This document shows, in pieces, positions 1 through 6,780 of a stretch of 13,059 nt of DNA. Source of the stretch: an uncultured Planctomycetaceae bacterium (GTDB taxonomy: Bacteria; Planctomycetota; Planctomycetia; Pirellulales; UBA1268); NCBI GenBank assembly GCA_937900985.1, contig CALCGM010000184.1, positions 1 to 13,059 on the forward strand. Direction: 5' to 3'. The notes below the pieces were generated by a model, which saw only the letters and a program-made list of their open reading frames with translations, was not told the DNA's origin and made no database searches. The translations under genes and the position numbers were made by a program. Positions within the stretch are counted from its first letter, which is position 1. The number at the start of each line of letters is the position of its first letter.

Positions 1-54
1 GCCGACCAGAGCCAAAGCGACGAGCAGGGCGACCGGAAGTTTTCGCAGGGTCAT
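1..54 (-). CDS. N-terminus of an exported protein, cut by the window edge
   Basis: An ATG at 54-52 on the minus strand opens a frame that reads MTLRKLPVALLVALALVG up to the window edge. This is a classic signal-peptide start: two basic residues, then a run of Ala, Leu and Val. Only 18 codons are visible, so the mature protein cannot be identified. No clear Shine-Dalgarno site precedes it, which is common in this kind of genome. It is divergent from the gene at 355, with about 300 bases between them that hold an inverted repeat at 81-107. The frame and the signal peptide are seen; that this is a real gene is inferred from its good fit to a signal sequence. Confidence 0.6.
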   Translation of the reverse strand, partial: MTLRKLPVALLVALALVG

Positions 55-80
55 CTGGAGAACTCGCTATCCAGTTGGAG

Positions 81-107
81 GACGCGTTGTTTCAGGTGAA
101 ACGCGTC
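81..107. promoter_or_regulatory. Inverted repeat between divergent genes, possible operator
   Basis: Eight-base arms gacgcgtt (81-88) and aacgcgtc (100-107) are perfect reverse complements around an 11-base centre. Each arm contains the palindrome acgcgt, and the two copies lie 19 bases apart, close to two helical turns. Inside is a second overlapping dyad, gtttca/tgaaac. The site is 27 bases upstream of the minus-strand start at 54. It could be a dimer-binding operator or a leader hairpin; sequence alone does not decide. Confidence 0.3.
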
Positions 108-284
108 GTTGCAGACGAGAGGAGAAAAGGACTGGGAAGGCTATCGCCGCCGGGAGCGGGAAGCAAGTTGCCGCGGTTCCTTTTGGTTCGCCGTCGCTCT
201 GCCAGGCTGGAGCGGAGACGTCGCGAGTGGAGATGCCTCGAAGGGGGTGCGAGGTTGGCGACGTCGGCGTGGCGGTTCGTGCGA

Positions 285-312
285 TTGGACAGAAGAAGTC
301 GGCCAGGATACG
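285..312 (+). promoter_or_regulatory. Weak sigma70-like promoter candidate
   Basis: TTGGAC at 285-290 resembles a -35 box and GATACG at 307-312 is a poor -10 box, separated by 16 bases. It ends about 42 bases upstream of the ATG at 355, a sensible leader length. The match is weak, and promoter rules for this lineage are not well known. Confidence 0.2.
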
Positions 313-354
313 CTCCAGCGACGCTCGGTTCTTTGGCCATTTTGAGGGGCTCCC

Positions 355-1392
355 ATGCCGCATTTCTTCGCCGTCATCGGTCTTCTGGAGAGCATCAGAG
401 GTCGGGACGTCAGAGGTCGGAACGTCGTGCCTCATCTTGGGAGGATCGCCTTGGCCGTCGTGGCGGCTGCCAGTTTCCAAACGGCGACGCTCGCCTGGGA
501 AACGCCGTCGGAAGCTGCAGCGGCTGATGTTGCTGCGATCCGGGCGGCGGCGGCTGCCTACCGCGAGGCACTTGCCAGAGCCGATGAAGAAGCCATTCAA
601 GCTGCTTGGACCGCCGAGGGCGACATTGTCGACAGCTGGGGAAACCGCCTGTTGGCCCAAGACCCGAAGGCTCTCACGGCAGGGGTGGCGAGTGGTCCCC
701 GCCCCGAGTTTCGCTTTGGAGAATCGCGGGTGCGTTTCATCACGCCCGACGTCGCGATCGAAGACGGCTCTGTCGACGCCATCCTCCCAGGCATGCAGAA
801 TCCCATCGAAGGCTGGTTTTCGGCTGTCTGGGTTCGTCAGGAGGCGACGTGGAAGCTCGCTAGCGTGCGAGAGGCTGAGCAGCCGTTGCCTGCAGGCGAG
901 GACATGCTCGCTGACCTCGACTGGATGGTCGGCAGTTGGAAACTTGAGGTTGAGGCCGCCGAAAGCGATGCCTCGGCAGACAAGAAAGCCGCTTCCGCGA
1001 TGGAGATGCGGGTTCGCTGGGATGCCGGCCGCATGTTTCTTATTCGCGAGGCTCGGGTGCCTCTCGTTGATGGCGAAGGAGCCGATGGCGAGGGTTTCTT
1101 GGAGATCCACCAGCAGATTGGCTGGGATCCCGACGTTCGTCGGATTCGCTCTTGGAGTTTCTCGTCGGACGGGAGCCGAAGTGAGGCGACCTGGTTTCGC
1201 GATGGCGGCTCATGGGTCGCCATGCGGACGGCCGTCTTGCCGACCGGCCGCCGCGAGACCGCCGTCAGCATCTACACCTACGACGGCGAAGGTCGGTGCG
1301 TCTGGCGGGTACTGCCTGAGGCACTTGAGGGCAACGATGGCCTGCCGACAAAGGCAACCTGGGTCCGGACGGCACATGGAGATGGAGAATGA
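355..1392 (+). CDS. Exported NTF2-like (DUF4440/SnoaL type) protein with DUF1579-like C-terminal domain
   Basis: The protein has 345 residues. Residues about 30-47 form a hydrophobic signal sequence ending in an Ala-rich stretch. Residues about 58-178 look like an NTF2-like/DUF4440 fold: helix with AAYREALARADEEAIQAAW, then EGDIVDSWGNRL, then beta strands around FITPDVAIEDGS and WFSAVWVRQEATWKLASVRE. Residues about 187-340 begin LDWMVGSWK and are rich in aromatic beta strands, like the DUF1579-type domain often joined to DUF4440 in planctomycetes. The function is unknown; NTF2-like folds bind small ligands or act as hydrolases. The ATG at 355 is chosen because GAGGGG lies six bases upstream, but it gives a long n-region; GTG 427 or TTG 451 would give a more usual signal peptide. 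Its stop overlaps the next gene by four bases (ATGA), so the two are probably co-translated. Confidence 0.75.
   Translation: MPHFFAVIGLLESIRGRDVRGRNVVPHLGRIALAVVAAASFQTATLAWETPSEAAAADVAAIRAAAAAYREALARADEEAIQAAWTAEGDIVDSWGNRLLAQDPKALTAGVASGPRPEFRFGESRVRFITPDVAIEDGSVDAILPGMQNPIEGWFSAVWVRQEATWKLASVREAEQPLPAGEDMLADLDWMVGSWKLEVEAAESDASADKKAASAMEMRVRWDAGRMFLIREARVPLVDGEGADGEGFLEIHQQIGWDPDVRRIRSWSFSSDGSRSEATWFRDGGSWVAMRTAVLPTGRRETAVSIYTYDGEGRCVWRVLPEALEGNDGLPTKATWVRTAHGDGE
396..425 (+). repeat. 15-base tandem direct repeat
   Basis: Two adjacent copies, cagaggtcgggacgt (396-410) and cagaggtcggaacgt (411-425), differ at one base. They lie in frame near the start of the NTF2-like gene and would encode RGRDV-RGRNV in the n-region of its signal peptide. 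If the real start is GTG 427, the repeat is in the leader just upstream, and its second copy supplies an AGAGG ribosome-binding-like stretch. Confidence 0.75.
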
Positions 1393-2123
1393 CCACGACC
1401 CGCATCGTTTTCACACTGTCCACGGCGGCCTGCTGGTTGACAGCCGCTGCCCTCGTCATGCCTGTGTCTTGTTTCTCGGCAAGGGCGGCCGAACAAGCCG
1501 TGGCCGACGATGCCGCAGGTGAACTGGCCCGCAAGTCTGACCTGCTGCATAGCTCGAGGTGGCAACAAGCCGTCACAGAGTTTGGTGGCTGGCTGACAAC
1601 CCAGTCGATCTACTCTCCGGCGGAGGTTCAAGCGATCAAACTGCAGTTCAACGAGCGGGTCGCTGCGATGTCGTCGTATGAGCTTGAATACCTGCTCGAC
1701 TCCATCTCGGCCAAGCTCCAGCTGCTCGACTCCCCGCAATCCCGGGATGCGAAGGCGTGGCTCGGCGAGTATCTCTCGGCCATGTCCGACGCCAGGCGAG
1801 CACAGGCGCTGAGGAATGTGCCCAACATTCTGGACATGAACGCTGCCCAGCTGTGGCAGGAAATCCAAAGGATCGATTCACTGCGGGCGAGCCTGCAGCA
1901 GCGGCAGCAGGGAGTGGAGTCTCGCCAGGCAACGATGGTCGATCGGGCCGCCGCCGGTCGGCAGGCCACGTCGGCGGCATCGCGGGAGGCAGCAGCCCGA
2001 CAGCGTGCGGCCCCCTCCCATTCGCCCTACCGCTCGGGTGGCGGGTCTCTGCCATTCTCCGACGTGCCGCAGCGGCGGACATCGATTGGTATCGGGCCGA
2101 TGGGCGCGTTCATCATGCTCTAA
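1389..2123 (+). CDS. Exported protein of unknown function
   Basis: The 244-residue protein is not recognised. Residues 1-34 are a signal peptide (hydrophobic core around residues 8-27, likely cut after SARAA). Residues about 45-185 are predicted mostly helical, with a Trp-containing repeat-like section (SSRWQQAVTEFGGWL) and a glutamine/arginine-rich helix near 156-185 that may form a coiled coil. The tail from about 190 is low in complexity, with Ala, Arg, Ser and Gly, ending in a short hydrophobic stretch GIGPMGAFIML. The ATG at 1389 overlaps the TGA of the upstream gene, so translation is probably coupled and the two proteins may act together outside the cytoplasm. It converges with the phosphoesterase gene, 21 bases away. 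Confidence 0.7.
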   Translation: MTTTRIVFTLSTAACWLTAAALVMPVSCFSARAAEQAVADDAAGELARKSDLLHSSRWQQAVTEFGGWLTTQSIYSPAEVQAIKLQFNERVAAMSSYELEYLLDSISAKLQLLDSPQSRDAKAWLGEYLSAMSDARRAQALRNVPNILDMNAAQLWQEIQRIDSLRASLQQRQQGVESRQATMVDRAAAGRQATSAASREAAARQRAAPSHSPYRSGGGSLPFSDVPQRRTSIGIGPMGAFIML

Positions 2124-2148
2124 GGCCGGTGCCGGAGCATGGCTTTAG
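2120..2148. terminator. Hairpin between convergent genes, possible bidirectional terminator
   Basis: Arms ctaaggcc (2120-2127) and ggctttag (2141-2148) can form an eight-pair stem with one G-U pair and a 13-base loop. It covers the stop codons of both convergent genes. There is no clear T run on either side, so it is a weak intrinsic terminator candidate, supported mainly by its position. Confidence 0.35.
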
Positions 2149-3047
2149 CGAGTCCAGACAAACTTCTCGGGCGAGAGCGTCTGTTCGCCGTCCCAGCGGT
2201 AGCTGCAGAGGAAGCCGCCCCTGGCCACGCTCCAGTCGACACAGGCGACATTGGAGCGGAGCAGTGAGGGGGCTGGCCCGCTGAGCCAGTAGTGGCCCAC
2301 GAAGACCGGCTTGGCCGCTGCGGGGTAGGGAGCTGCGGTTGCCAGCACCTCGTCAGGCAGCGGCGCCTCAGACTCAATCGGCTCGCTGGCCATCGCGTAG
2401 CTGCCGAAGGTGTGGCCCTCCGGCGGCTCATACCACTTCGCCCGCGCAAGCGACCGTTCGTGGCCGTCTTTGTCGCGGAAGGTGGTGCCGGCAGGCAGGC
2501 GGATCTGCTTTCCCTTGAGAATCGCTTCGACCGGCTCGAAGAGGCTGCCTTCGGGCAGGCAGGCTTCCTGCAGAAAGGCGTCGGTGATCGGCCCGTTGAT
2601 GGCTGACATCCGCGCGTCATCCCAGCAGGCATGCACCACCCGCAGCCCGTCGAGGTCGAGCCAGAGCGGCAGGGTGCGAAACCAGCCGAGAGCAGCCTCC
2701 ATCGCATCACCAGAGAGCTGCCGCACGGTTTCGGCGTGCTGCCGAGCGTTTTTCTCGTTGTGGGGCCGCAGGTGGTTGCCACTGTCGGTCGGATGGGCCG
2801 TGTGAAACGCCAGCGCGTTGAGCTCATGGTTGCCCATCACCGCCAGGGCATGGCCCGCTTCCACCATGGGGCGAACGATGTCAAGCGTTTCGCTGATCAT
2901 CGGGCCACGGTCGATGAAGTCACCGAGAAAAATCGCCTGCCGCTCTGGATGGCGATAGACGCCCGCACGGCGGGTGTAGCCCAGGGTGTGCAGAAGCCGT
3001 TGCAGGGGGTCGGCGTGGCCGTGGATGTCGCCGATCAGGTCGTACAT
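2145..3047 (-). CDS. Cytosolic PPP-type metallophosphoesterase
   Basis: The 300-residue protein carries the full calcineurin-like metallophosphoesterase motif set: GDIHG at 6-10, GDFIDRG at 42-48, GNHE at 72-75, a metal-ligand His at 139 (VVHACWD) and GHYW at 251-254. The GDIHG/GDFIDRGP/GNHE pattern is that of the PPP group, which includes bacterial Ser/Thr phosphatases, PrpE and ApaH. The substrate could be a phosphoprotein or a dinucleoside polyphosphate; sequence does not settle it. No signal peptide is present. The ATG at 3047 is chosen because these enzymes usually begin directly before the first motif; the frame is open to an ATG at 3122, giving 25 more low-quality residues, and neither start has a good ribosome site. 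The secreted phosphoesterase gene on the same strand ends 115 bases upstream. Confidence 0.85.
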   Translation of the reverse strand: MYDLIGDIHGHADPLQRLLHTLGYTRRAGVYRHPERQAIFLGDFIDRGPMISETLDIVRPMVEAGHALAVMGNHELNALAFHTAHPTDSGNHLRPHNEKNARQHAETVRQLSGDAMEAALGWFRTLPLWLDLDGLRVVHACWDDARMSAINGPITDAFLQEACLPEGSLFEPVEAILKGKQIRLPAGTTFRDKDGHERSLARAKWYEPPEGHTFGSYAMASEPIESEAPLPDEVLATAAPYPAAAKPVFVGHYWLSGPAPSLLRSNVACVDWSVARGGFLCSYRWDGEQTLSPEKFVWTR

Positions 3048-3062
3048 GCGGGATGGATTTTC

Positions 3063-3090
3063 GGGGAGGGCAGATGATCTCCCCATCATC
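3063..3090 (-). other. Interleaved inverted repeats upstream of the phosphoesterase gene
   Basis: On the minus strand the order is GATGAT, GGGGAG, ATCATC, TGCC, CTCCCC. GATGAT can pair with ATCATC, and GGGGAG with CTCCCC. The pairs interleave, which is the topology of an H-type pseudoknot or of two exclusive hairpins. It lies 16-43 bases before the chosen ATG at 3047. It could be a leader structure, a terminator remnant of the upstream gene, or chance. Confidence 0.25.
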
Positions 3091-3162
3091 GTCATCACCG
3101 CAGCTTTTGGGAACGCGGCCACCGCACGCCCGCTCTGTGGGCCGGATTCCGTCTTCCCGGGC

Positions 3163-5088
3163 TTAGGGCTTCTTCAGCACCGCGTGGTCGAAGAGCTGGC
3201 CTGCATCGTCGAAGGCTTTGATGTCGAGGGTGTCGCCGAAGCAGGTGACGTAGGAGAAGTGGTGGCCGCGGCGGACGCGGTGCTGAAAGGCCGGCCGGTA
3301 GGGGCCGAAGGTTTCCAGGTGGCCGCCGGCGCCGCCGGTGATCATGTAGAGCGTGCCATCCTCGGTGACCGGCTTGCCGCCCCGCAGCAGCCAGCTCCGC
3401 TCATAGGAATGGATGTGGCCGTTCCAGACGATATCGACCGCATGCTTGTCGTAGAGAGCCACAAGCTGCTTGGCATTGGTGTCGCCGAAGGTCATCTGCG
3501 AGAGCGGCCTCTTCCAGTCGTTGCCGTAGTCGTCGTCGGAAGAGAAGGGCGGGTGGTGGTGCATGCAGATCTTCCAGCGGGCATCGGAGGCGGCCAGCTG
3601 CTCATCGAGCCACACATACTGCTCGCTGCCGGGGGCCACTGACTTGTTGCTGTCGATCATGAAAAACTGGATGTTGCCGCGACGGAAGGTGTAGTAATAC
3701 TCCGGCTCCGGCAGGTGCATGTAGTTGTAGTAGTGGGTGGCGTTTTGCTCGTGGTTGCCGAGCACGGGATAGACCACCACGCGGCTGGCGAGCGGATCCA
3801 TGTTGGGGAAGTAGTGCTCGGTCCAGTGCTTTTTGTTGGTGCCTGTGGTCACCAGATCGCCGCCAAGCAGGGCAAACTGCGGGCGAAACTCCCACATCGC
3901 TTCGGCGACCCGCTTGACCACCTCCGGCTGAGCCTGGCTATCGCAGATCACAGTGAAGGCGACAGGATCGTCCGGGCCGGCCGCGGTCTGGAACGTGCGG
4001 ACATCCGTCGGCAACGAGTCGGCAGCGGAGACGTCGTCGCCCTGGCTCTCCGCTGGAGAGAGCGTGTTGTAGTAGTAGAGCATGTCGGGGGTGAGGCCGG
4101 TGATCGTCACCTCATGGATCGTGCGGGGCTCTGCCTCGCGAACTTCCTGCCCGCACTCGGCATCCAGGCCGTAGCGGACAATGCCGCGGCAGGCATGGGC
4201 GGTCTCCCACATGATCGTCATCGAGTCGGCCGTGCCCCACTGCAGGTAGGGCTTGATGATCATTTCGGGCGTTGCGTCGAGCGGAAGCGGCAGAGCGGCC
4301 GGGCCGTCGGCAGGCAGCGCGACCAGGTCAGCCCCATGCTCAAACTCATGAGCCACCCAGCTTGGCTTCGCGCACAGGTGGAACAGCTTCACGCTGCCGA
4401 TGCGGCCCTGATGGACGTTGCACTCATTCACGTCGCGGTAGCCACCGAGCCAGATGCCGAGGTCGTCTGGCCAGACGATCTCGCCCGACTGGGCGTCTGA
4501 CCGGGCTGTCGGCTCGCCGTTGACGTAGAGCATGAGGGTTTCGCCGTCGTAGGTGGCGGCGACATGGTGCCAACGGCTCTTCGCGTAGGGCGTGGTGCTC
4601 CGCAGATACTCGATGGTGCCGTCGTCGTCGGAGCCGCCTTCGGTGGCCAGGCCCACGTAAAACCGCTCGTTGTCGTAGCCGAGCACGAGGCCTTTTTCGG
4701 CTTCGCCATTGTCTTGCAGGGCCGAGAAGATGCCGCCCCAGCTCATCGGATGGTCGACGGTCACCCAGGCAGAGATCGTGAAGTCGCGGTGCGGGAGCAA
4801 AGAGCGAGCCTCCTCGCTTTCAGCGGTCACCTGATGACACTCCTCGAGGCCAGCGAATCGCAGGCCAACGATCGCTTCGTCTTCGGGCAACGGTTTGCCG
4901 CCGAGCATGACGGTGGGGCCGAACTGCGGGCTGAGCGTGGGCTGGCCAGCGTCGTCTGTGGAGACATGCTGCTTGGCAAAGCTGTAGGAGAGCACTGGAT
5001 CGGGCGTCGGCTCGTGGGCAGGGGCTTGGCTCCCGCAGGCCAGTGCCAGGCAGCAGAGGATCCACGTGGCAAGACGATTCAGACGCAT
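3163..5088 (-). CDS. Secreted LamG / fibronectin-III / purple-acid-phosphatase-like phosphoesterase
   Basis: The 641-residue protein has a hydrophobic export signal at 1-24 with a Cys-rich end (LALACGSQAPA), so it could be a signal peptidase I substrate or an atypical lipoprotein. Residues about 28-240 are a concanavalin-like LamG domain (RDFTISAWV, WHHVAATYDGE, LYVNGE), a likely carbohydrate-binding module. Residues about 276-368 match the N-terminal fibronectin-III-like domain of purple acid phosphatases (KPYLQWGTADSMTIMWET). Residues about 376-640 are the metallophosphoesterase with ligands D383, D411, N445/H446 (GNHE), H510/H511 and H558/H560 (GHIHSYER). The usual GDxxY motif reads GDLVT, so the iron-binding tyrosine is missing. 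The ATG at 5088 is chosen because GGAG sits seven bases upstream and the signal peptide follows; a GTG at 5133 would add 15 residues. Likely role: phosphate release or polymer dephosphorylation outside the cytoplasm. Confidence 0.88.
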   Translation of the reverse strand: MRLNRLATWILCCLALACGSQAPAHEPTPDPVLSYSFAKQHVSTDDAGQPTLSPQFGPTVMLGGKPLPEDEAIVGLRFAGLEECHQVTAESEEARSLLPHRDFTISAWVTVDHPMSWGGIFSALQDNGEAEKGLVLGYDNERFYVGLATEGGSDDDGTIEYLRSTTPYAKSRWHHVAATYDGETLMLYVNGEPTARSDAQSGEIVWPDDLGIWLGGYRDVNECNVHQGRIGSVKLFHLCAKPSWVAHEFEHGADLVALPADGPAALPLPLDATPEMIIKPYLQWGTADSMTIMWETAHACRGIVRYGLDAECGQEVREAEPRTIHEVTITGLTPDMLYYYNTLSPAESQGDDVSAADSLPTDVRTFQTAAGPDDPVAFTVICDSQAQPEVVKRVAEAMWEFRPQFALLGGDLVTTGTNKKHWTEHYFPNMDPLASRVVVYPVLGNHEQNATHYYNYMHLPEPEYYYTFRRGNIQFFMIDSNKSVAPGSEQYVWLDEQLAASDARWKICMHHHPPFSSDDDYGNDWKRPLSQMTFGDTNAKQLVALYDKHAVDIVWNGHIHSYERSWLLRGGKPVTEDGTLYMITGGAGGHLETFGPYRPAFQHRVRRGHHFSYVTCFGDTLDIKAFDDAGQLFDHAVLKKP

Positions 5089-5147
5089 CGATGTTCTCCG
5101 AATGACGGCGGCAGCGACAGCTCGTTTGCACACGGGCTGCCGCTCAC
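5079..5147 (-). CDS. Possible 22-codon upstream ORF overlapping the phosphatase start
   Basis: A perfect AAGGAGG (5156-5150 on the minus strand) stands two bases before a GTG at 5147. The frame runs 22 codons and stops at 5081-5079, crossing the phosphatase ATG at 5088 in another frame. Such an overlap would allow translational coupling or leader-peptide control. The spacing of two bases is too short for efficient initiation, and the AAGGAGG also overlaps a -10-like box, so this may be nothing. Confidence 0.2.
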   Translation of the reverse strand: MSGSPCANELSLPPSFGEHRCV

Positions 5148-5153
5148 GGCCTC

Positions 5154-5159
5154 CTTATA
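5154..5159 (-). promoter_or_regulatory. -10-like box for the secreted phosphatase gene
   Basis: TATAAG on the minus strand, preceded by TG, resembles an extended -10 element about 65 bases upstream of the ATG at 5088. No good -35 box lies at the right distance; the nearest TTGAGT is only 14 bases away. It is the most AT-rich spot in this region. Confidence 0.25.
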
Positions 5160-5319
5160 CAGGCTTGCCCGACACTCAAATTGTGAGAAGTCCGCGAGCA
5201 ACTGCGGTGGGCCATCAGGGCTTCAGGGCGTGAAGATCGACGGTGTCGCCGAACTGTTGCTGTGGCGTTCCCAGTAGAGCAAAATCGCCGCGGGGGTGAG
5301 CGACGTGGGCCCAGCCGCG

Positions 5320-6780
5320 TCACTCGGCAGCGTGGGACGCCGAGAGGAAGGCTGCGAGGGTGGTCAGGTGCGATGCTGCCACCCGCATGTCGATAACCGG
5401 GCCTGGTTGCTTGTGGTAGCGAAGGCCGTCGTTTGTGACCCAGGCTCCGCGATCGTCCATCGCGTCGATGATGGTTCGTACCACTTTCTCCGAGACCTTT
5501 TTCACTGGAGCCCGGAAGTCGCTGGCGCGGGCGGCCGCGGCGATCCGCTCGTCGGGGCTGAACTGGCAGAGCGCGTCGTAGTCGCGACGGAGTTTTGGCA
5601 GCCGTGACGACACGGTGAAACTGTAGTGGGTGGGAAGGTCGGAGTCGTCGTAGGTCAGCTCGTAGCTGCGGGTGAAAAAGAGCGGCGTGTTGGTTTCGAG
5701 CTCGTAGAACCTCGCCAAGCGACCGTTGGGGAGCAGCGACGCTTCCAGGTAGTCAAGAGCCCGCGGGATCGGGGCGAGATAGCGCTGATCCGCCGTGCGG
5801 AGAGAGACCTCAAGGAGGGTTGCGATCACCGCTTGCGATTCACCACCAGCGATCGCTGGCGGCTCGAACCTGCGGGCCCAGATGGGCTGCAGCTTGGCGT
5901 TGTATTGCTGAGCCCAGGCGGGCTGCGGTTCGGGCATCTGAGCACGTAGTAGGAAGTCGGCTGCACGCAGGGCGGCGTCGCGGTAGCGGGGCTCGTCGTA
6001 GGCGTCGGCAGCGAGAAAAAGCGTGGCGATCACATCGGTCATCAGGTTGTCGTTGAGCGTGGGCTGACTCCAGTACTCCTGGTGTCCCAGATACTCTCGC
6101 GACCACTCGGTGGGGTAGCGAGCTGGCGTGCCGGGGTCGGTGGCATCGGCGGAGTTGCTTGACCAGACCTGCGGAAAGCCGCCGTTGGCGAACTGCCCGT
6201 TTTCCAACAGCCCGTCGAGGGCGTAGGTCACGGTGTCGTGAACCGCGGCATGCTCAAACCCGAGAGCCCGGTCGAGCCTGATCAGGAAGCGGATGGCCGA
6301 CTGCGTCTTGTCATCGTCGAGGCTCGACTGGTCCTTCTGCTTCGGAGCGGGCTTCTCGAAGCGGTAGGCCCACCTCTGGCGTCGCTCAGGCTCAAACTCG
6401 ATGCTCGCCTGCCATCCACCCGACCGCATCTGCCCCAGCCGCAGCGCGTCAGCGGCTGCCAAGGCGGCGTCGCGAAACAGCGGGTCGCCGGTGGCTTCAA
6501 ACAGCCGCACAAACGCCTCGCCGACAGCGGGCGTGCCAGGCGGCTGGATCCAGAGTGTGGTCTCGTCGACCACGCCCTCGCCTTCACGCAGCGCGAGGTC
6601 GTCGCTATAGCGCCACACGTAGCCGCCGTGACTGGCGACCTGCTCCACGAGAAACGTGGTTGCTCGGCGGGCTGCCTGGAGCGCAGGCTCCCGCGGCGTG
6701 GCAGCCCTTCCAGGCCGCAGACCCACGAGAACGAAAAGAGCGGCGAGGAGACAGATGGAAATACGAAACAGTGGCCGCAT
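5320..6780 (-). CDS. Secreted PL10 pectate-lyase-like protein
   Basis: The 486-residue protein starts with a signal peptide (MRPLFRISICLLAALFVLVG, likely cut after GRAA, about residue 27). The rest is an all-helical repeat pattern expected of an (alpha/alpha) toroid. Blocks typical of polysaccharide lyase family 10 are visible: GGFPQ at 200-204, NDN at 243-245, WAQQYNAKLQPIWARRFEPPA at 289-309 (the signature most like PL10), ESQ at 314-316, and ARFYELETNTPLFFTRSYEL at 356-375. PL10 enzymes cleave polygalacturonate by beta-elimination with calcium. Whether all catalytic Asp and Arg residues are kept cannot be judged without alignment, so it may be a divergent lyase or a non-catalytic relative. 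AGGA lies a few bases before the ATG at 6780. Its closest neighbour on the same strand begins 231 bases downstream. Confidence 0.75.
   Translation of the reverse strand: MRPLFRISICLLAALFVLVGLRPGRAATPREPALQAARRATTFLVEQVASHGGYVWRYSDDLALREGEGVVDETTLWIQPPGTPAVGEAFVRLFEATGDPLFRDAALAAADALRLGQMRSGGWQASIEFEPERRQRWAYRFEKPAPKQKDQSSLDDDKTQSAIRFLIRLDRALGFEHAAVHDTVTYALDGLLENGQFANGGFPQVWSSNSADATDPGTPARYPTEWSREYLGHQEYWSQPTLNDNLMTDVIATLFLAADAYDEPRYRDAALRAADFLLRAQMPEPQPAWAQQYNAKLQPIWARRFEPPAIAGGESQAVIATLLEVSLRTADQRYLAPIPRALDYLEASLLPNGRLARFYELETNTPLFFTRSYELTYDDSDLPTHYSFTVSSRLPKLRRDYDALCQFSPDERIAAAARASDFRAPVKKVSEKVVRTIIDAMDDRGAWVTNDGLRYHKQPGPVIDMRVAASHLTTLAAFLSASHAAE

Larger units (their letters stand above)
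55..354. other. Divergent intergenic region, no gene seen
   Basis: These 300 bases separate the minus-strand start at 54 from the plus-strand start at 355. Apart from the inverted repeat at 81-107 and a weak promoter-like pair at 285-312, nothing is recognisable. Several long open frames cross it on both strands, but they have no recognisable domain, overlap the real gene at 355 in other frames, and look like products of high GC content. Confidence 0.5.

Noticed and set aside
67..1110. A 347-codon open frame on the minus strand over the NTF2-like gene
   Set aside because: No recognisable domain and low-complexity Arg/Pro-rich translation; the plus-strand gene has a signal peptide and family similarity.
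227..1522. A 431-codon plus-strand open frame overlapping the first two genes in another frame
   Set aside because: The translation is Arg/Pro/Ser-rich without domain features, and it covers two genes with good signal peptides.
3715..4500. A 261-codon plus-strand open frame inside the secreted phosphatase gene
   Set aside because: Val/His/Gly-rich shadow of the antisense gene, whose catalytic motifs are complete.
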